Below, piece by piece: positions 1-8,191 of a stretch of 10,964 nucleotides of DNA (the stretch's first letter is position 1; the number at the start of each line of letters is the position of its first letter). The position numbers were made by a program, and so were the translations under genes. A model generated the notes under the pieces. That model did not search any database, was not told the origin of the DNA, and was given only the letters and a program-made list of their open reading frames with translations. The DNA comes from Martensiomyces pterosporus (taxonomy: Eukaryota > Kickxellomycota > Kickxellomycetes > Kickxellales > Kickxellaceae), in the NCBI GenBank assembly GCA_025201845.1, contig MU604181.1:1-10964 (forward strand), read 5' to 3'.

Positions 1-405
1 AGAAATAAAATATCGAATGGGCACAATTGCCACCACCCAGTACACTTGACCATTTTCCCAAGTCATGTCCATTGCATTGTTCCCCTCTGGCAGCACCATC
101 TCACCTGCATGATTGCCCGCTAATCAAACCATCTTCAAGCCAATGGGCAGCCTCGCCTTAGCCAGAGAGCTCACCAGCTTTCGCCGCAACGTACACAGTG
201 TGGCTAGTTCGTCTTGGTGCTGTATTTGCTTATAATCGAGAGCATATGACGACGGGTAATGCATCTGAATCAAAGCTGATTCAGCACCTTGATGACAAGT
301 AATCCCCGCTTCCCAGATTGCACCCAAATCAGCGCATGTATGTGTCCAGGACGGGAGCATAGAGTGAATGCCGTGTTGCGCACACACCCGCCTGCACGGC
401 TGGCA
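1..405 (-). other. Possible coding exon(s) of an unidentified minus-strand gene, running off the left edge
   Basis: On the minus strand one frame is open from 405 down to 127, meets a single TGA at 124-126, and is then open again in the same frame to position 1. The stretch around 130-270 reads like a helical, charged protein (for example DYKQIQHQDELATL), and the stretch from 102 to 1 gives EMVLPEGNNAMDMTW followed by a hydrophobic tail. A 90-nt intron at 194-105 (minus-strand donor GTACGT, acceptor ATGCAG) would remove the TGA and keep the frame. That size resembles the 97-nt intron of LACS-B. I do not recognise the protein. A chance open frame is just as possible, because 93 and 41 codons without a stop are not rare at this base composition. 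Confidence 0.2.
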
Positions 406-983
406 TCAGCGGGGTCGCTTGGGCACATGCAGCCGAGCGCCTGCCCACTAGCTGAGCGAAATTAAGGTGCTTCTGGCAAAGCGATCGATTGTCAAAACGG
501 CTTTTCTCCGCCCCTCTGCCAGCTTTCAGTTGCCATGCATTTGTCACGGTTCGGCGAGAGCCAGCCAGGCAGCTGTTCTGCTGCATGTGGTTTTGCCGGT
601 GGAGCATCGAATTTGTAGAAGTGCATGGTCGAGAAGTTGTCTTTGTGGTTCATCAGCACAGAGCACTCTTCTAAAGCCAAATGCCCCCAAGACTCGGCAA
701 GACGTAGATGACGCATCCACTGGTTTTAGAAGGATCTCGGTTGCGGCATGGCATGCGCATTCAGCACAATGCTTGATACCAGTAGACAGAGTAGCAGTTA
801 AATTAGCAAATCCACGCTCAAGCAGCAAGTGGCCATGGTGAACCCAGCCTTACCAATGCTGCTGTTCACGTGTGACTGCCCCGTAAATGGCGACCAATAC
901 GTGCCAGTGATATATGGTCTTGCCCGTCTGCGGATTTGCGTGATATGTTGTTTTTTTTCTTGGCATTTGTTCTACACGCAACA
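406..983. other. Non-coding stretch upstream of the ASCC1-like gene
   Basis: I see no supported gene here. Open frames of 60-124 codons occur on both strands, but they overlap each other, are rich in Cys, His and Trp, and match no family I know. The right end must contain the promoter and 5' leader of the ASCC1-like gene. It includes a palindromic CACGTG at 867-872 and a run of eight T at 951-958 shortly before the chosen start codon. Confidence 0.5.
867..872. promoter_or_regulatory. Candidate E-box CACGTG upstream of the ASCC1-like gene
   Basis: The palindrome CACGTG lies 112 bp upstream of the ASCC1-like start codon, a plausible promoter distance in fungi. E-boxes of this form are bound by bHLH factors such as Cbf1 and Pho4 in yeasts. 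A single hexamer occurs often by chance, so this is only a candidate site. Confidence 0.25.
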
Positions 984-2027
984 ATGGACGGAATCACGAT
1001 TTGCGAGGTCGGAGAGCGCAGATACCGGGTGCGTGCGCTCCTAGATAGTGGTTTTGATGGTGCCCAGAATGCCCACTCGTCAAGCAGCAATAGGCCGAGG
1101 AGACAGGGGAAAACGGAGCGCAGAAGCATCACAGTACCTCGCCAGCTGCATAAATACCTCATCGGATCGCACGGGTCTACTCTGAACAGCATCCGGGAGG
1201 AATCACACGCAAAGATAACTGTCCCCAATGAGAAAAGCAAGAGCGATTTGGTGGAGATTGAGGGCTCGCCCGAAGAGATCAGCTGTGCGGAACGGCTAAT
1301 TTCTGGTATAGTCGAGGAGAATACCCAGCGAGTGCCCTACACGCACTTTTTGTCCCTGCCCATTGGCGACTTGGATGTGCAGCGCAGAGTCAAAGGATTC
1401 CAGGACGATGTCGCAAAGGAGTTCTTTAAGAACCTTGATGACAGTAGCATGATTAATCCAGCATCGCTGCATGTCACTGTGGGGATGCTACGCTTGTTGA
1501 CACCGGCGGAAGTTGCAAAGGCTGTAGAGCTGTTAAAGTCATTGCACAAGGAGATCTACGACATTCTAGGCACTAGGTCGCTTGTGGTGAATTTGGCGAA
1601 ACCCACGGCGATGGAGGCCAACCCATCCAGGGCGCGTATAATTTACTTGCAAGTCGAGGATTTTGAACAGAATAGCCGACTGGAGCGCGTGTGTGAGGTT
1701 GTAAGGAGCAGGTTTGACGAGGCAGGCTATATCGATGAAAAACGACCACTGAAGATCCACGCTACTGTGATCAGGGCAACACCGAAGGAACCGGCAAGCA
1801 CAGCTGACGATGAGCGCGCAGCGGGCGAAAGCAAGGCGATTGATGCTGAAAAAGACAGCCACGATGGCAGCAAGAGAAGCGCACGTATAAATGCAGTGCC
1901 GATGATGAAAAAATACGGTGCGCTGTCGTTTGGGACGTGCAGAATTGGACAAGTCCAAATTGCAAAGCGCTTCCACTACACGGACAGCGGCGCATACGAC
2001 AACGACGGGTTCATTGCGCTGCCATGA
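984..2027 (+). CDS. ASCC1: ASCC1-like protein: KH domain plus AKAP7/2H phosphoesterase-like domain
   Basis: This 347-aa protein matches activating signal cointegrator 1 complex subunit 1. In animals ASCC1 works with ASCC3, ASCC2 and TRIP4 in the nuclear response to alkylation damage; its domain fold suggests RNA binding and processing. A KH domain spans about residues 49-109, with the G-S-H-G nucleic-acid loop at 61-64. The C-terminal 2H phosphoesterase-like domain begins at PYTHFLSLPIGD (about 118). It keeps both catalytic-type motifs: H-V-T at 163-165 and H-A-T at 259-261. A charged, low-complexity insert fills about 268-301. The start at 984 is chosen because MDGITICEVGERRYR resembles the human ASCC1 N-terminus and has a good context (ACAATGG). 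The in-frame ATG at 945 would add a 13-residue hydrophobic leader from T-rich DNA. There is no sign of introns, and length is close to human ASCC1 (my recollection: about 360-400 aa). Confidence 0.88.
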   Translation: MDGITICEVGERRYRVRALLDSGFDGAQNAHSSSSNRPRRQGKTERRSITVPRQLHKYLIGSHGSTLNSIREESHAKITVPNEKSKSDLVEIEGSPEEISCAERLISGIVEENTQRVPYTHFLSLPIGDLDVQRRVKGFQDDVAKEFFKNLDDSSMINPASLHVTVGMLRLLTPAEVAKAVELLKSLHKEIYDILGTRSLVVNLAKPTAMEANPSRARIIYLQVEDFEQNSRLERVCEVVRSRFDEAGYIDEKRPLKIHATVIRATPKEPASTADDERAAGESKAIDAEKDSHDGSKRSARINAVPMMKKYGALSFGTCRIGQVQIAKRFHYTDSGAYDNDGFIALP

Positions 2028-2044
2028 TGATGATTGCGGAACGT

Positions 2045-2050
2045 AATAAA
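2045..2050 (+). terminator. Polyadenylation signal AATAAA after the ASCC1-like gene
   Basis: A perfect AATAAA lies 18 nt after the TGA stop of the ASCC1-like gene, a reasonable place for 3'-end formation with a short 3' UTR. It is inferred from the hexamer and its position only. Confidence 0.5.
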
Positions 2051-2560
2051 TCAGTATTGATACATGTGCCCCCATTTCTTGCAAGATAGTAAAAGCAAGT
2101 GGCTGCAAGTGCAGTTGGGCATTATTTGCACTATGAAGGCTTGTTGTTTTGTGCATTCTACACACATCTCCGCACACAGGTGTACTTGATTTTATAGTGC
2201 ATATTGACACCCGAATAGCACCGACTGGCTACCCTGCAAACAAAGGAGCCGCTCAGCCAGGTCTTGGATAAACAGAATGGAAGTCTGGCCAGGGGTTTAC
2301 TCGGTAAAGCACGGAACTGATGTGTGATTCGGGGTGTGCAAATACCAGGCATTCTAGCTTGTGTCGTGAGACCATCGATAGGCATGCCTCTGCGTCGCAG
2401 CTGCCGTTTCCAATTGGAGGGGCAGATATGCTGTCGTGTTCACGTATCCTTGACGTGTGCTGCTTGGCTTCGCTCCATCTTTGCAATCATGACCCCTCGC
2501 AAAGCGCATCCTGGAGTTCCGTTTTGTCAGGGGACATTTTGCTGCAATGTTGATCTCGGT

Positions 2561-2600
2561 GCCCACGCCCACGCCTATGCCCACGCCTATGCCCATGCCC
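2561..2600. repeat. Short tandem repeat, 6/12-bp unit GCCCAC-GCCTAT
   Basis: About six and a half copies of a hexamer GCC(C/T)A(C/T) run in tandem; the middle is two exact copies of the 12-mer GCCCACGCCTAT (2567-2578 and 2579-2590). It lies in intergenic DNA. On the minus strand it would encode a Gly-Ile/Val repeat inside an open frame that I regard as spurious. Confidence 0.85.
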
Positions 2601-3188
2601 TTGGCAAACAGCGGCACCTCCCATGCAATGCTTGCATCCCTCCTTTTTGCTGCGTATGTGTGGGCGGAACGGGACGTGCCGGTGCTTCCAATACGCTCAG
2701 ACATGGGGAATTGTGATTAGAAATGGCGACGATGGCTGCTGATATGATTTGCAGCCCCGCCACAAGACCCACACCCCACGCTCCCTTTTCTGCCCACCCG
2801 CCCGGCCGCACAAATAATGTCTATAGCTTGCATCCCTCCACACATGCCAGCCAGCGTTTGACGCTAGAGCCTTTTTTGCTGATTTCCGACTGCCGCCAAC
2901 AGCGGTTCAGCCATTCCAATGGCCAGCTAAGGTTGGCTGAGCGTGATCATCTTTTGAAAGGACAAACAGGATTTTCTATTTTAAAAACAAAATCTCGAGC
3001 AAGTAGGTCCCTTTTGGTCTAATGAACCTCCGCTCTCTGCTGTTCTTTCCCCCATGACTGACTGTGCGCACCAAGCTTTCTTTCTCACCTCTTCTTTCTC
3101 GGTTCGCGGACTGGTCACCATCCTTTCTTCTCTTATTTATTGCATGCTAGCCTGTTTATAGTTAATTGCTTATTGTCCGCATATATTG

Positions 3189-3211
3189 CCACCACCACCA
3201 CCACCACCACC
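3189..3211. repeat. CCA trinucleotide microsatellite
   Basis: Seven CCA units plus CC, without interruption, 223 bp upstream of the LACS-A start codon, probably in its promoter or 5' UTR. It is not in a frame that I consider coding. Such tracts are commonly variable in length between strains. Confidence 0.9.
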
Positions 3212-3433
3212 TCTGCCTAGACACGCCACAAGAGAGCAAATCACCTAACCTCGCCATCATTGCACTAGCCACAAGGGCCCTGACAGCTGTCTGCATCCTA
3301 TTAGTCCGTCTGTTAAAACCCCACCTACTCCCTCGCTGTGCTTCCCCCCTCTTCGTACACTCGCACGCGACAGCACCCCCGCAATTCCCGGCCTTCCTCC
3401 AAAACACGCCCTCCCTCGTGGCCGCCAAAAAAA

Positions 3434-5956
3434 ATGAACAGAAGAAACTTTTACTCGCTGCCTGTGCCAGACTCGCCTGTTGTGAAGGACGAGACAGTGG
3501 TAAGTACATGCCTTTTGAATCGCAGCAATAGTGGCAGTGGCGGGGCAGCGAAATTGTGGTAGTTCCAAAAATAGACGGCCAAGCGAACGTAGCTTTCTGA
3601 GATACAACGCACCAATGCGACAAAAGGATTGCTGCAGCTACATGTACGGAATCACGCACCTACCTCGGGAACTGAGAAACAGCTGCGACGCTAATATTAC
3701 TCTTCGCAGTTCTGCACCACTTGTAGCCGGTGCTTAATCGAAACTCGACTGACAACAAGCTGCTGTTTGGAATTGGCAGTGTCAGCACGGTTTACGAGAA
3801 CTTTCTGCACGGAATGAATGTCGCTGGTGGTCGTAAGTAGTCTTCTGTGGTTTTCTATGCGCCCCTCGACCTCAATGACGAGCGTGCAAGGAGGCATGTC
3901 TGAGGCTGAAAATCGCCTAGCAAAGCACGATGGCCGTTGCCATTTTTGGCATCATCGCATAAATCGTAAACAGCAACCCCCGCCCGCTCTGGCGAATAAG
4001 CAAATAATCACATTCTGGCCTTGCTACGCCTCTGCTAATCCTGGCTTGTCGCTGTCTTTTGCTGTAGCAACGGCTCCTATCTTTGGGTTCCGGGACAAGG
4101 AGACGGTGCCTGGGACCACTGGCGACATCAAGTGGATTTCATATGGCGAGTTTCACGACCGATTCAGGAGCATTGCCCGCGGCTTCCGTGGACTCGGGCT
4201 GCAGCGCGGCGAAAACGTCGGCATTTACTCTGACAACCGCCTAGAGTGGCCGCTGGTCGAGTTTGCCACCTACTACCACGGGTACATCTCTGTGGCGATC
4301 TACGAGTCCATGGGCCAGCAAGCTGCCGAGTACGTGATGAGCCTCACCGAGCTGACCACCGTGGTTACCACGCCCGAGTGTGCCAAGAAGCTGCTCAAAA
4401 TGCGCGACCAGGTGCCGCTTGTCAAGAAACTGGTGATGATGGAGACTCCGACACAGGACTTGGTTGACAAGCTGACCGAGCGCGGCTTCTCAGTCTTTGA
4501 CATGACCGATGTCGAAAAGTACGGCCGAGAGAGCCCCGAGGTGCCCTTCAATCCGCCAATGTACGACGACGTCGCCACCATCGTGTTTACCTCTGGCACT
4601 ACCGACAGGCCCAAGGGCGTGATCCTCACGCATGGCAACATCGTGTCGACTGTCGCGGGGACAAGCTTTATCATGGACCAGAGGGACCTGAAGCACATGG
4701 GCCGCAACGATAGCAGCGTCACAATCATTCCGCTCTCGCATGTCCTCGGCCGCATAACCATGCACATGATGATTGCGTTCGGCTGCAAAACGGTGTTTCC
4801 GCGTACCGCCCCAGAAAAGATGCTCGAGGACATAAACGAGCTGAAGCCCACTGTATTTATTGGCGTGCCCAAGTTCTTCAACAGAATGCAGGACAGAATG
4901 AAGAACTCCCTGAAGAGCAAAAACGGAGTTGTCAGCTCGCTTTACAAGCACGCGGTCAAGGCCAAGTCGCGCAACATCAAGCACGGTCAGAAGGGCCACT
5001 GGCTCTGGGACCATGTCGTGTTCAACCCGATCAGCGAGACGCTGGGAGGCAACATCCGTGTGGTCATCTCGGGCACCTCGTCGATCTCGCAGGAGGCCAT
5101 GTCGTTCCTCAAGTGCGCCTTTTCCTGCGATGTCAACGAGGGCTATGGAATGACCGAAACCTGTGGGCCAATAAGTTTCACCACCCACGACGACAACGCC
5201 ATCGGCTGTGTGGGGACGCCATTCCCGACCAACATGATCAAGCTGGTCAGTGTCAAGGAGCTCGGCTACACAGTCGACGACAAGCCGTACCCGCGCGGCG
5301 AGATTTACGTCAGGGGTGCCAATGTGTTCCACGGATACTACCGCCAACCCGAGCTCACAGCCGAGGTGCTTTCCCCTGACGGCTGGTTCCGCACAGGCGA
5401 CCTCGGTTTGTTTGACAACATGGGCCGGTTGAAAATCATCGACCGCATATGCAACATCTTCAGGCTGAGCGCCGGCCACACCATCGAGCCCGAGCGCATC
5501 GAGTACACGTACTGCGACAGCGACATTATCAAGCAGGCGTTCGTCTACGGAGATAGGGAGCACAGCTCCTTGGTGGCCGTGGTGGTGCCGGATGCAGAGT
5601 TCTTCCGCGTGTTCCTGCAGAAACGAAAGTTCATCAAAGAAGGATCAAACACCCCGCACGAGATGCTGTGCATCGACCCGGACATTCGCGTGACCGTGTT
5701 GGCCGAGCTCAACCGCCATGGAAAGGAGAGCGGACTGATGAGCCATGAGCTCTTGCGGAACGTGTACCTGGAGCCATACGGATTTGATGTCTACAACCTG
5801 CTAACTCCTACGCTGAAGATCAAGCGCCACGACACTACGCGGCACTACCAGGTTGCTATCAACAGGCTGTACGAGGAAATCGGCACTATCAACTCGTACA
5901 GCCGGGTAGGGTCGATGAGCTCGCTTAGCCTCAAGTCCTACAAAACAGTCTACTGA
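3434..5956 (+). CDS. Long-chain acyl-CoA synthetase LACS-A (three exons, divergent active-site motifs)
   Basis: Predicted mRNA joins 3434-3499, 3727-3832 and 4068-5956, giving 686 aa. The family adenylates fatty acids with ATP and transfers them to CoA, usually at ER, peroxisome or lipid-droplet membranes. Exon 1 starts MNRRNFYSLPVPDSP; exon 2 carries VYENFLHGMNVAGG; exon 3 continues TAPIFGFR, as expected for the family. Motifs: P-loop FTSGTTDRPKG at 231-241, GTSSIS at 393-398, EGYGMTET at 415-422, GWFRTGD at 496-502, DRICNIFRL at 516-524, and TPTLKIKR at 637-644 with the likely catalytic Lys641. Several positions are unusual: Asp for Gly in the P-loop, TSS for the usual (S/A)AP, and IC for the basic residues after Asp-Arg. 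About 28 extra Ser-rich residues close the protein; no SKL-type signal is seen. Family membership is certain; the activity of this copy is not. Confidence 0.9.
3500..3726 (+). other. Intron 1 of LACS-A (227 nt, phase 0)
   Basis: The donor is GTAAGTAC directly after codon 22 and the acceptor is CACTTGTAG. A CTAAT branch-like site lies at 3691-3695, about 32 nt before the acceptor. The alternative acceptor TTCGCAG (ending 3709) puts the downstream exon out of frame with the conserved VYENFL motif. The junction falls immediately before a Pro codon, exactly as in LACS-B, which supports it strongly. Confidence 0.85.
3833..4067 (+). other. Intron 2 of LACS-A (235 nt, phase 1)
   Basis: The donor is GTAAGTAG and the acceptor TTTTGCTGTAG, preceded by a pyrimidine-rich tract and a CTAAT site at 4034-4038. 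Splicing joins C with CA to make Pro58, giving AGGPTAPIFGFR, which lines up with AGKNTPVFGYR of LACS-B, where no intron is present. One frame is open through this intron by chance, so an ATG at 3818 can be mistaken for the gene start. Confidence 0.88.
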
Positions 5957-6218
5957 GCACCACTCGCCAATGCGCAGCAGCACCTTTATCTCTTTCTCAT
6001 CCATTCGCCTGCTGCTGCTACTTCCGCTCTTTCCACCAAGTTTTTTTTTATATGCTATCCACCAGCACACTGCTTTCAAACGTACTTCTATACTGTTTCA
6101 TAAACATCTACCACTGCAAAAGCGAGATTCAGCGCCGTGCGTTTGTGTCTGGGAAAGGTGAATTTGGTGCAAAAAGAGAATGCGTGCAAAGTGAAGTCTA
6201 AGAGAGAAGGCATCTGAT
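5957..6218. other. Convergent 3' intergenic region of LACS-A and the UMP kinase gene
   Basis: Only 262 bp separate the two stop codons, so both 3' UTRs and polyadenylation sites must fit here and the transcripts may overlap. The region has CT-rich stretches, a run of T at about 6041-6049 and a weak CATAAA at 6099-6104 on the plus strand. I see no clear AATAAA for either gene. Confidence 0.45.
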
Positions 6219-7214
6219 CTAGTCCTTCTTGGGACGGGGCTCCTGATCAATGCTCCTAAAGAACTTTGTCATCTCGCCGTGGGTGTTCTTATACACACCC
6301 TCCATGGTTCCCTGGCACGAGATAGTGATTACCTTTCCCTGCTCCGCATAGGCATCAATGACGGGCTTGCTGTCATTGACATAGGTTCTGAACCGCTTCT
6401 TGATCGACTCGATGTTGTCGTCCGAGCGGCCGCTGGTCTTTCCGCGGTTCAGCAGGCGCTCAAGCAAGACAGACTCGGGGCACTCAAAGTACAGAACCTT
6501 CTTCGCCTTGCACACAGTATCCTCAAACGCCTTTGCCTGGACCAGGTTCCTTGGGAACCCATCAATGAGGAACCTGTCGCACTCGGGATGGTCCATCATA
6601 GCATTGCGCAGCAGGCCGATGGTGATCTCGTGGGGCACAATAAGGCCCTCGCGAATGTAGTACGCGATCAGATCGCCGTACTGCGACACAGGCCGCTTCT
6701 GCTCAGCGCGGAGCAGATCACCGGCGGACAGGTGGACGAAGCCAAAGTCATTGACGAGCTTCTCCGAGTTCGTGCCCTTGCCAGAGCCAGGGCCGCCGAG
6801 AACAAAGACCACGGTCTTTTCGCCGAACGGGAAGGCTGCAATCTGGGCCTCCGAGTAAGAGGCATTGTCGACGTCCTTCTTCTTCTCCTCACGCGCAGCC
6901 TTCTGCTTGTCGTTCCACTCCAGGTAGGGCTTGACGATCATCATGTAGCCGGAGCCCAGGAGGGTGAGAGAGGCGAAGATGGCAAAGGGGTGGAAGCCAA
7001 AGAGAAGGCCGCTCTTCTTGCCGCGGCCGCTGGACTTTTGGCCCATGTTGTACTGGTCGGGCTTGTTGCTGTTAGTGTTGCCGCCGGTGGGTGTCGAGTA
7101 CATGCGGGGCACCATCGACGTGGCCTTGAGGCTCGTGCGGAGGAGCGCCGGCGACACCGCACTGCGAGATTGCAGCTGGCGCAGCAGGAGGTTGCGGGAG
7201 GCGTTGGCAAACAT
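6219..7214 (-). CDS. URA6: UMP/CMP kinase of the Ura6 type with mitochondrial presequence and membrane anchor
   Basis: This 331-aa protein transfers phosphate from ATP to UMP (and probably CMP or dUMP), giving the diphosphate for nucleotide synthesis. The kinase domain (about 133-320) closely follows yeast Ura6: P-loop GGPGSGKGT at 140-148, HLSAGDLLRAEQ at 161-172, DGFPR at 218-222, and the short lid RGKTSGRSDDN at 257-267, diagnostic of UMP/CMP kinases rather than long-lid adenylate kinases. Ahead of it are about 130 extra residues. The first 52 have no Asp or Glu and several Arg, and contain R-M-Y-S at 37-40, a mitochondrial processing-type site. A hydrophobic segment at about 70-94 looks membrane-spanning, followed by a charged linker (about 100-115). 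This layout suggests a mitochondrial inner-membrane enzyme. The start has A at -3 and needs no intron. Kinase assignment is firm; location is inferred. Confidence 0.93.
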   Translation of the reverse strand: MFANASRNLLLRQLQSRSAVSPALLRTSLKATSMVPRMYSTPTGGNTNSNKPDQYNMGQKSSGRGKKSGLLFGFHPFAIFASLTLLGSGYMMIVKPYLEWNDKQKAAREEKKKDVDNASYSEAQIAAFPFGEKTVVFVLGGPGSGKGTNSEKLVNDFGFVHLSAGDLLRAEQKRPVSQYGDLIAYYIREGLIVPHEITIGLLRNAMMDHPECDRFLIDGFPRNLVQAKAFEDTVCKAKKVLYFECPESVLLERLLNRGKTSGRSDDNIESIKKRFRTYVNDSKPVIDAYAEQGKVITISCQGTMEGVYKNTHGEMTKFFRSIDQEPRPKKD

Positions 7215-7585
7215 TCTTTAAAGGCTGTCGTAAAAGAAAAACGAATGAGGATGAGGAAGGGTAGATTGGGGGAAGGGGCGAATTTGAGGTAGGGTGTGAA
7301 AGAAATGTGATGGAGGAGCTGGAAACTTTTCAGCTGTTCCTTGCCCCATCTGCCCAGATAGCCGAGGCAGCACCGGAAAGGGACGGCTAATAGGAGGAAA
7401 CCCGCAACTCGCGCTGATGCGGCTCGCATGCGAAGCTGGCATCCGAACTGCAAGCCGGGCGGCAAGGCGCAGAGGAATAAATCAGCACAAGCAATCCGGG
7501 GCATTCCGCTGAACACGTTGGCGGTTGCCATGGACTACTGCACGGACAGCAGCTGTGTCTAGAAAGGTGCTGATCTAAAAATACA

Positions 7586-7617
7586 CAAGGTAGCGCTGTG
7601 AGCACCTTGTTTTTTTT
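7586..7617 (+). other. Hairpin followed by eight T residues
   Basis: CAAGGT-A-GC at 7586-7594 can pair with GCACCTTG at 7602-7609 (8 bp with one bulged A, 7-nt loop), directly followed by T8 at 7610-7617. The 3' arm can alternatively pair with AAGGTGC at 7564-7570. Runs of T stop RNA polymerase III, so this could be the end of a small polymerase III transcript. I could not find A and B boxes or a known RNA upstream, so function is unknown and chance is possible. Confidence 0.3.
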
Positions 7618-8191
7618 GTTCTTGCTCTAGACGTGTTGGGATACCGGTGGCTGGAAACCCCGGGCAGAAAGCAGCAGCCTGCATAGACGAGGAGGATGCT
7701 ATATTTAAACTACCACAGAAAGACTCCCACCTCCACTTGCTGTCTTTGCAAGTGCTACTGCCGCGGTAATCACTCCATGTCCTCCGCGTACAGATCCCCA
7801 TGTACTGCCACAGTGCCTGTTGAAGTAAGCAAATGTGCGCTCCCCGCATCTGCCAGCCTGTGTGAAGGATGGCGCCAGCATGGGTCCCTTTGAGAAAAAC
7901 AAAGCCGGTATGTGCACTGCAATGCCACCCAGAGCGCTGCACCAACATGTGCTGCTCGTCTGAGAGAAAGAGGATAAAATGCAGTGCAGAAGGATGGCGT
8001 GCACTGACACGCTGATCCCTTGTGAACGAGCCCGTCACGAGTTGTCCCTTTCTCGTTTTATGAACAAGTGTGTCGACGCTATTGTATCCACTGCGGACAG
8101 CCCTTGTTCGATTCGGAATTAGCTAGCAGCCGCCTTTAGCTTCACACAGTTGAGACGGGCTCAAGCGTGTAGCATGAGTGGGTTTGGGGGA

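Larger units (their letters stand above)
2028..3433. other. Intergenic region between the ASCC1-like gene and LACS-A
   Basis: I find no supported gene in these 1.4 kb. The longest frames are 130 codons (+, 2324-2716) and 165 codons (-, 3162-3659). They run across the simple repeats or into LACS-A exon 1, and look like chance products. I saw no tRNA-like B box. The right third (from about 3020) is rich in CT tracts followed by AT-rich sequence (about 3121-3180), as expected for a fungal promoter, and should hold the LACS-A promoter and 5' UTR. Confidence 0.5.

Noticed and set aside
936..983. Upstream extension of the ASCC1-like protein (TTG at 936 or ATG at 945), giving a hydrophobic leader
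   Set aside because: TTG is an unlikely fungal start. The MLFFFLAFVL stretch is translated from a T8 run, and the ATG at 984 has better context and matches the start of the human protein.
1566..2210. 214-codon minus-strand frame over the ASCC1-like gene
   Set aside because: Overlaps conserved 2H phosphoesterase codons on the other strand; composition is random-like.
2354..2704. Minus-strand frame starting MSERIGSTGTSRSAH with a Gly-Ile/Val repeat
   Set aside because: The most protein-looking part is the translated hexamer repeat at 2561-2600. The rest has no family resemblance, and no splice partner was found.
4490..5563. 357-codon open frame on the minus strand inside LACS-A exon 3
   Set aside because: It lies fully opposite conserved acyl-CoA synthetase codons. 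Long antisense frames are common opposite GC-biased genes, and its residues match no family.
6279..7292. 337-codon open frame on the plus strand opposite the UMP kinase gene
   Set aside because: Antisense shadow: the minus-strand frame has the full set of UMP kinase motifs, while this one is Leu/Arg/Ala-rich without recognisable domains.
7559..8038. 159-codon minus-strand frame between the UMP kinase gene and LACS-B
   Set aside because: Begins at GTG, has no recognisable domain, and is rich in Cys, His, Trp and Gln as in random translation. It also spans the hairpin with the T run.
8100..8120. GTTCGATTC resembling a tRNA T-loop or B box
   Set aside because: The flanking bases form only one normal pair and two G-T pairs, and no acceptor stem, anticodon arm or A box is in range.
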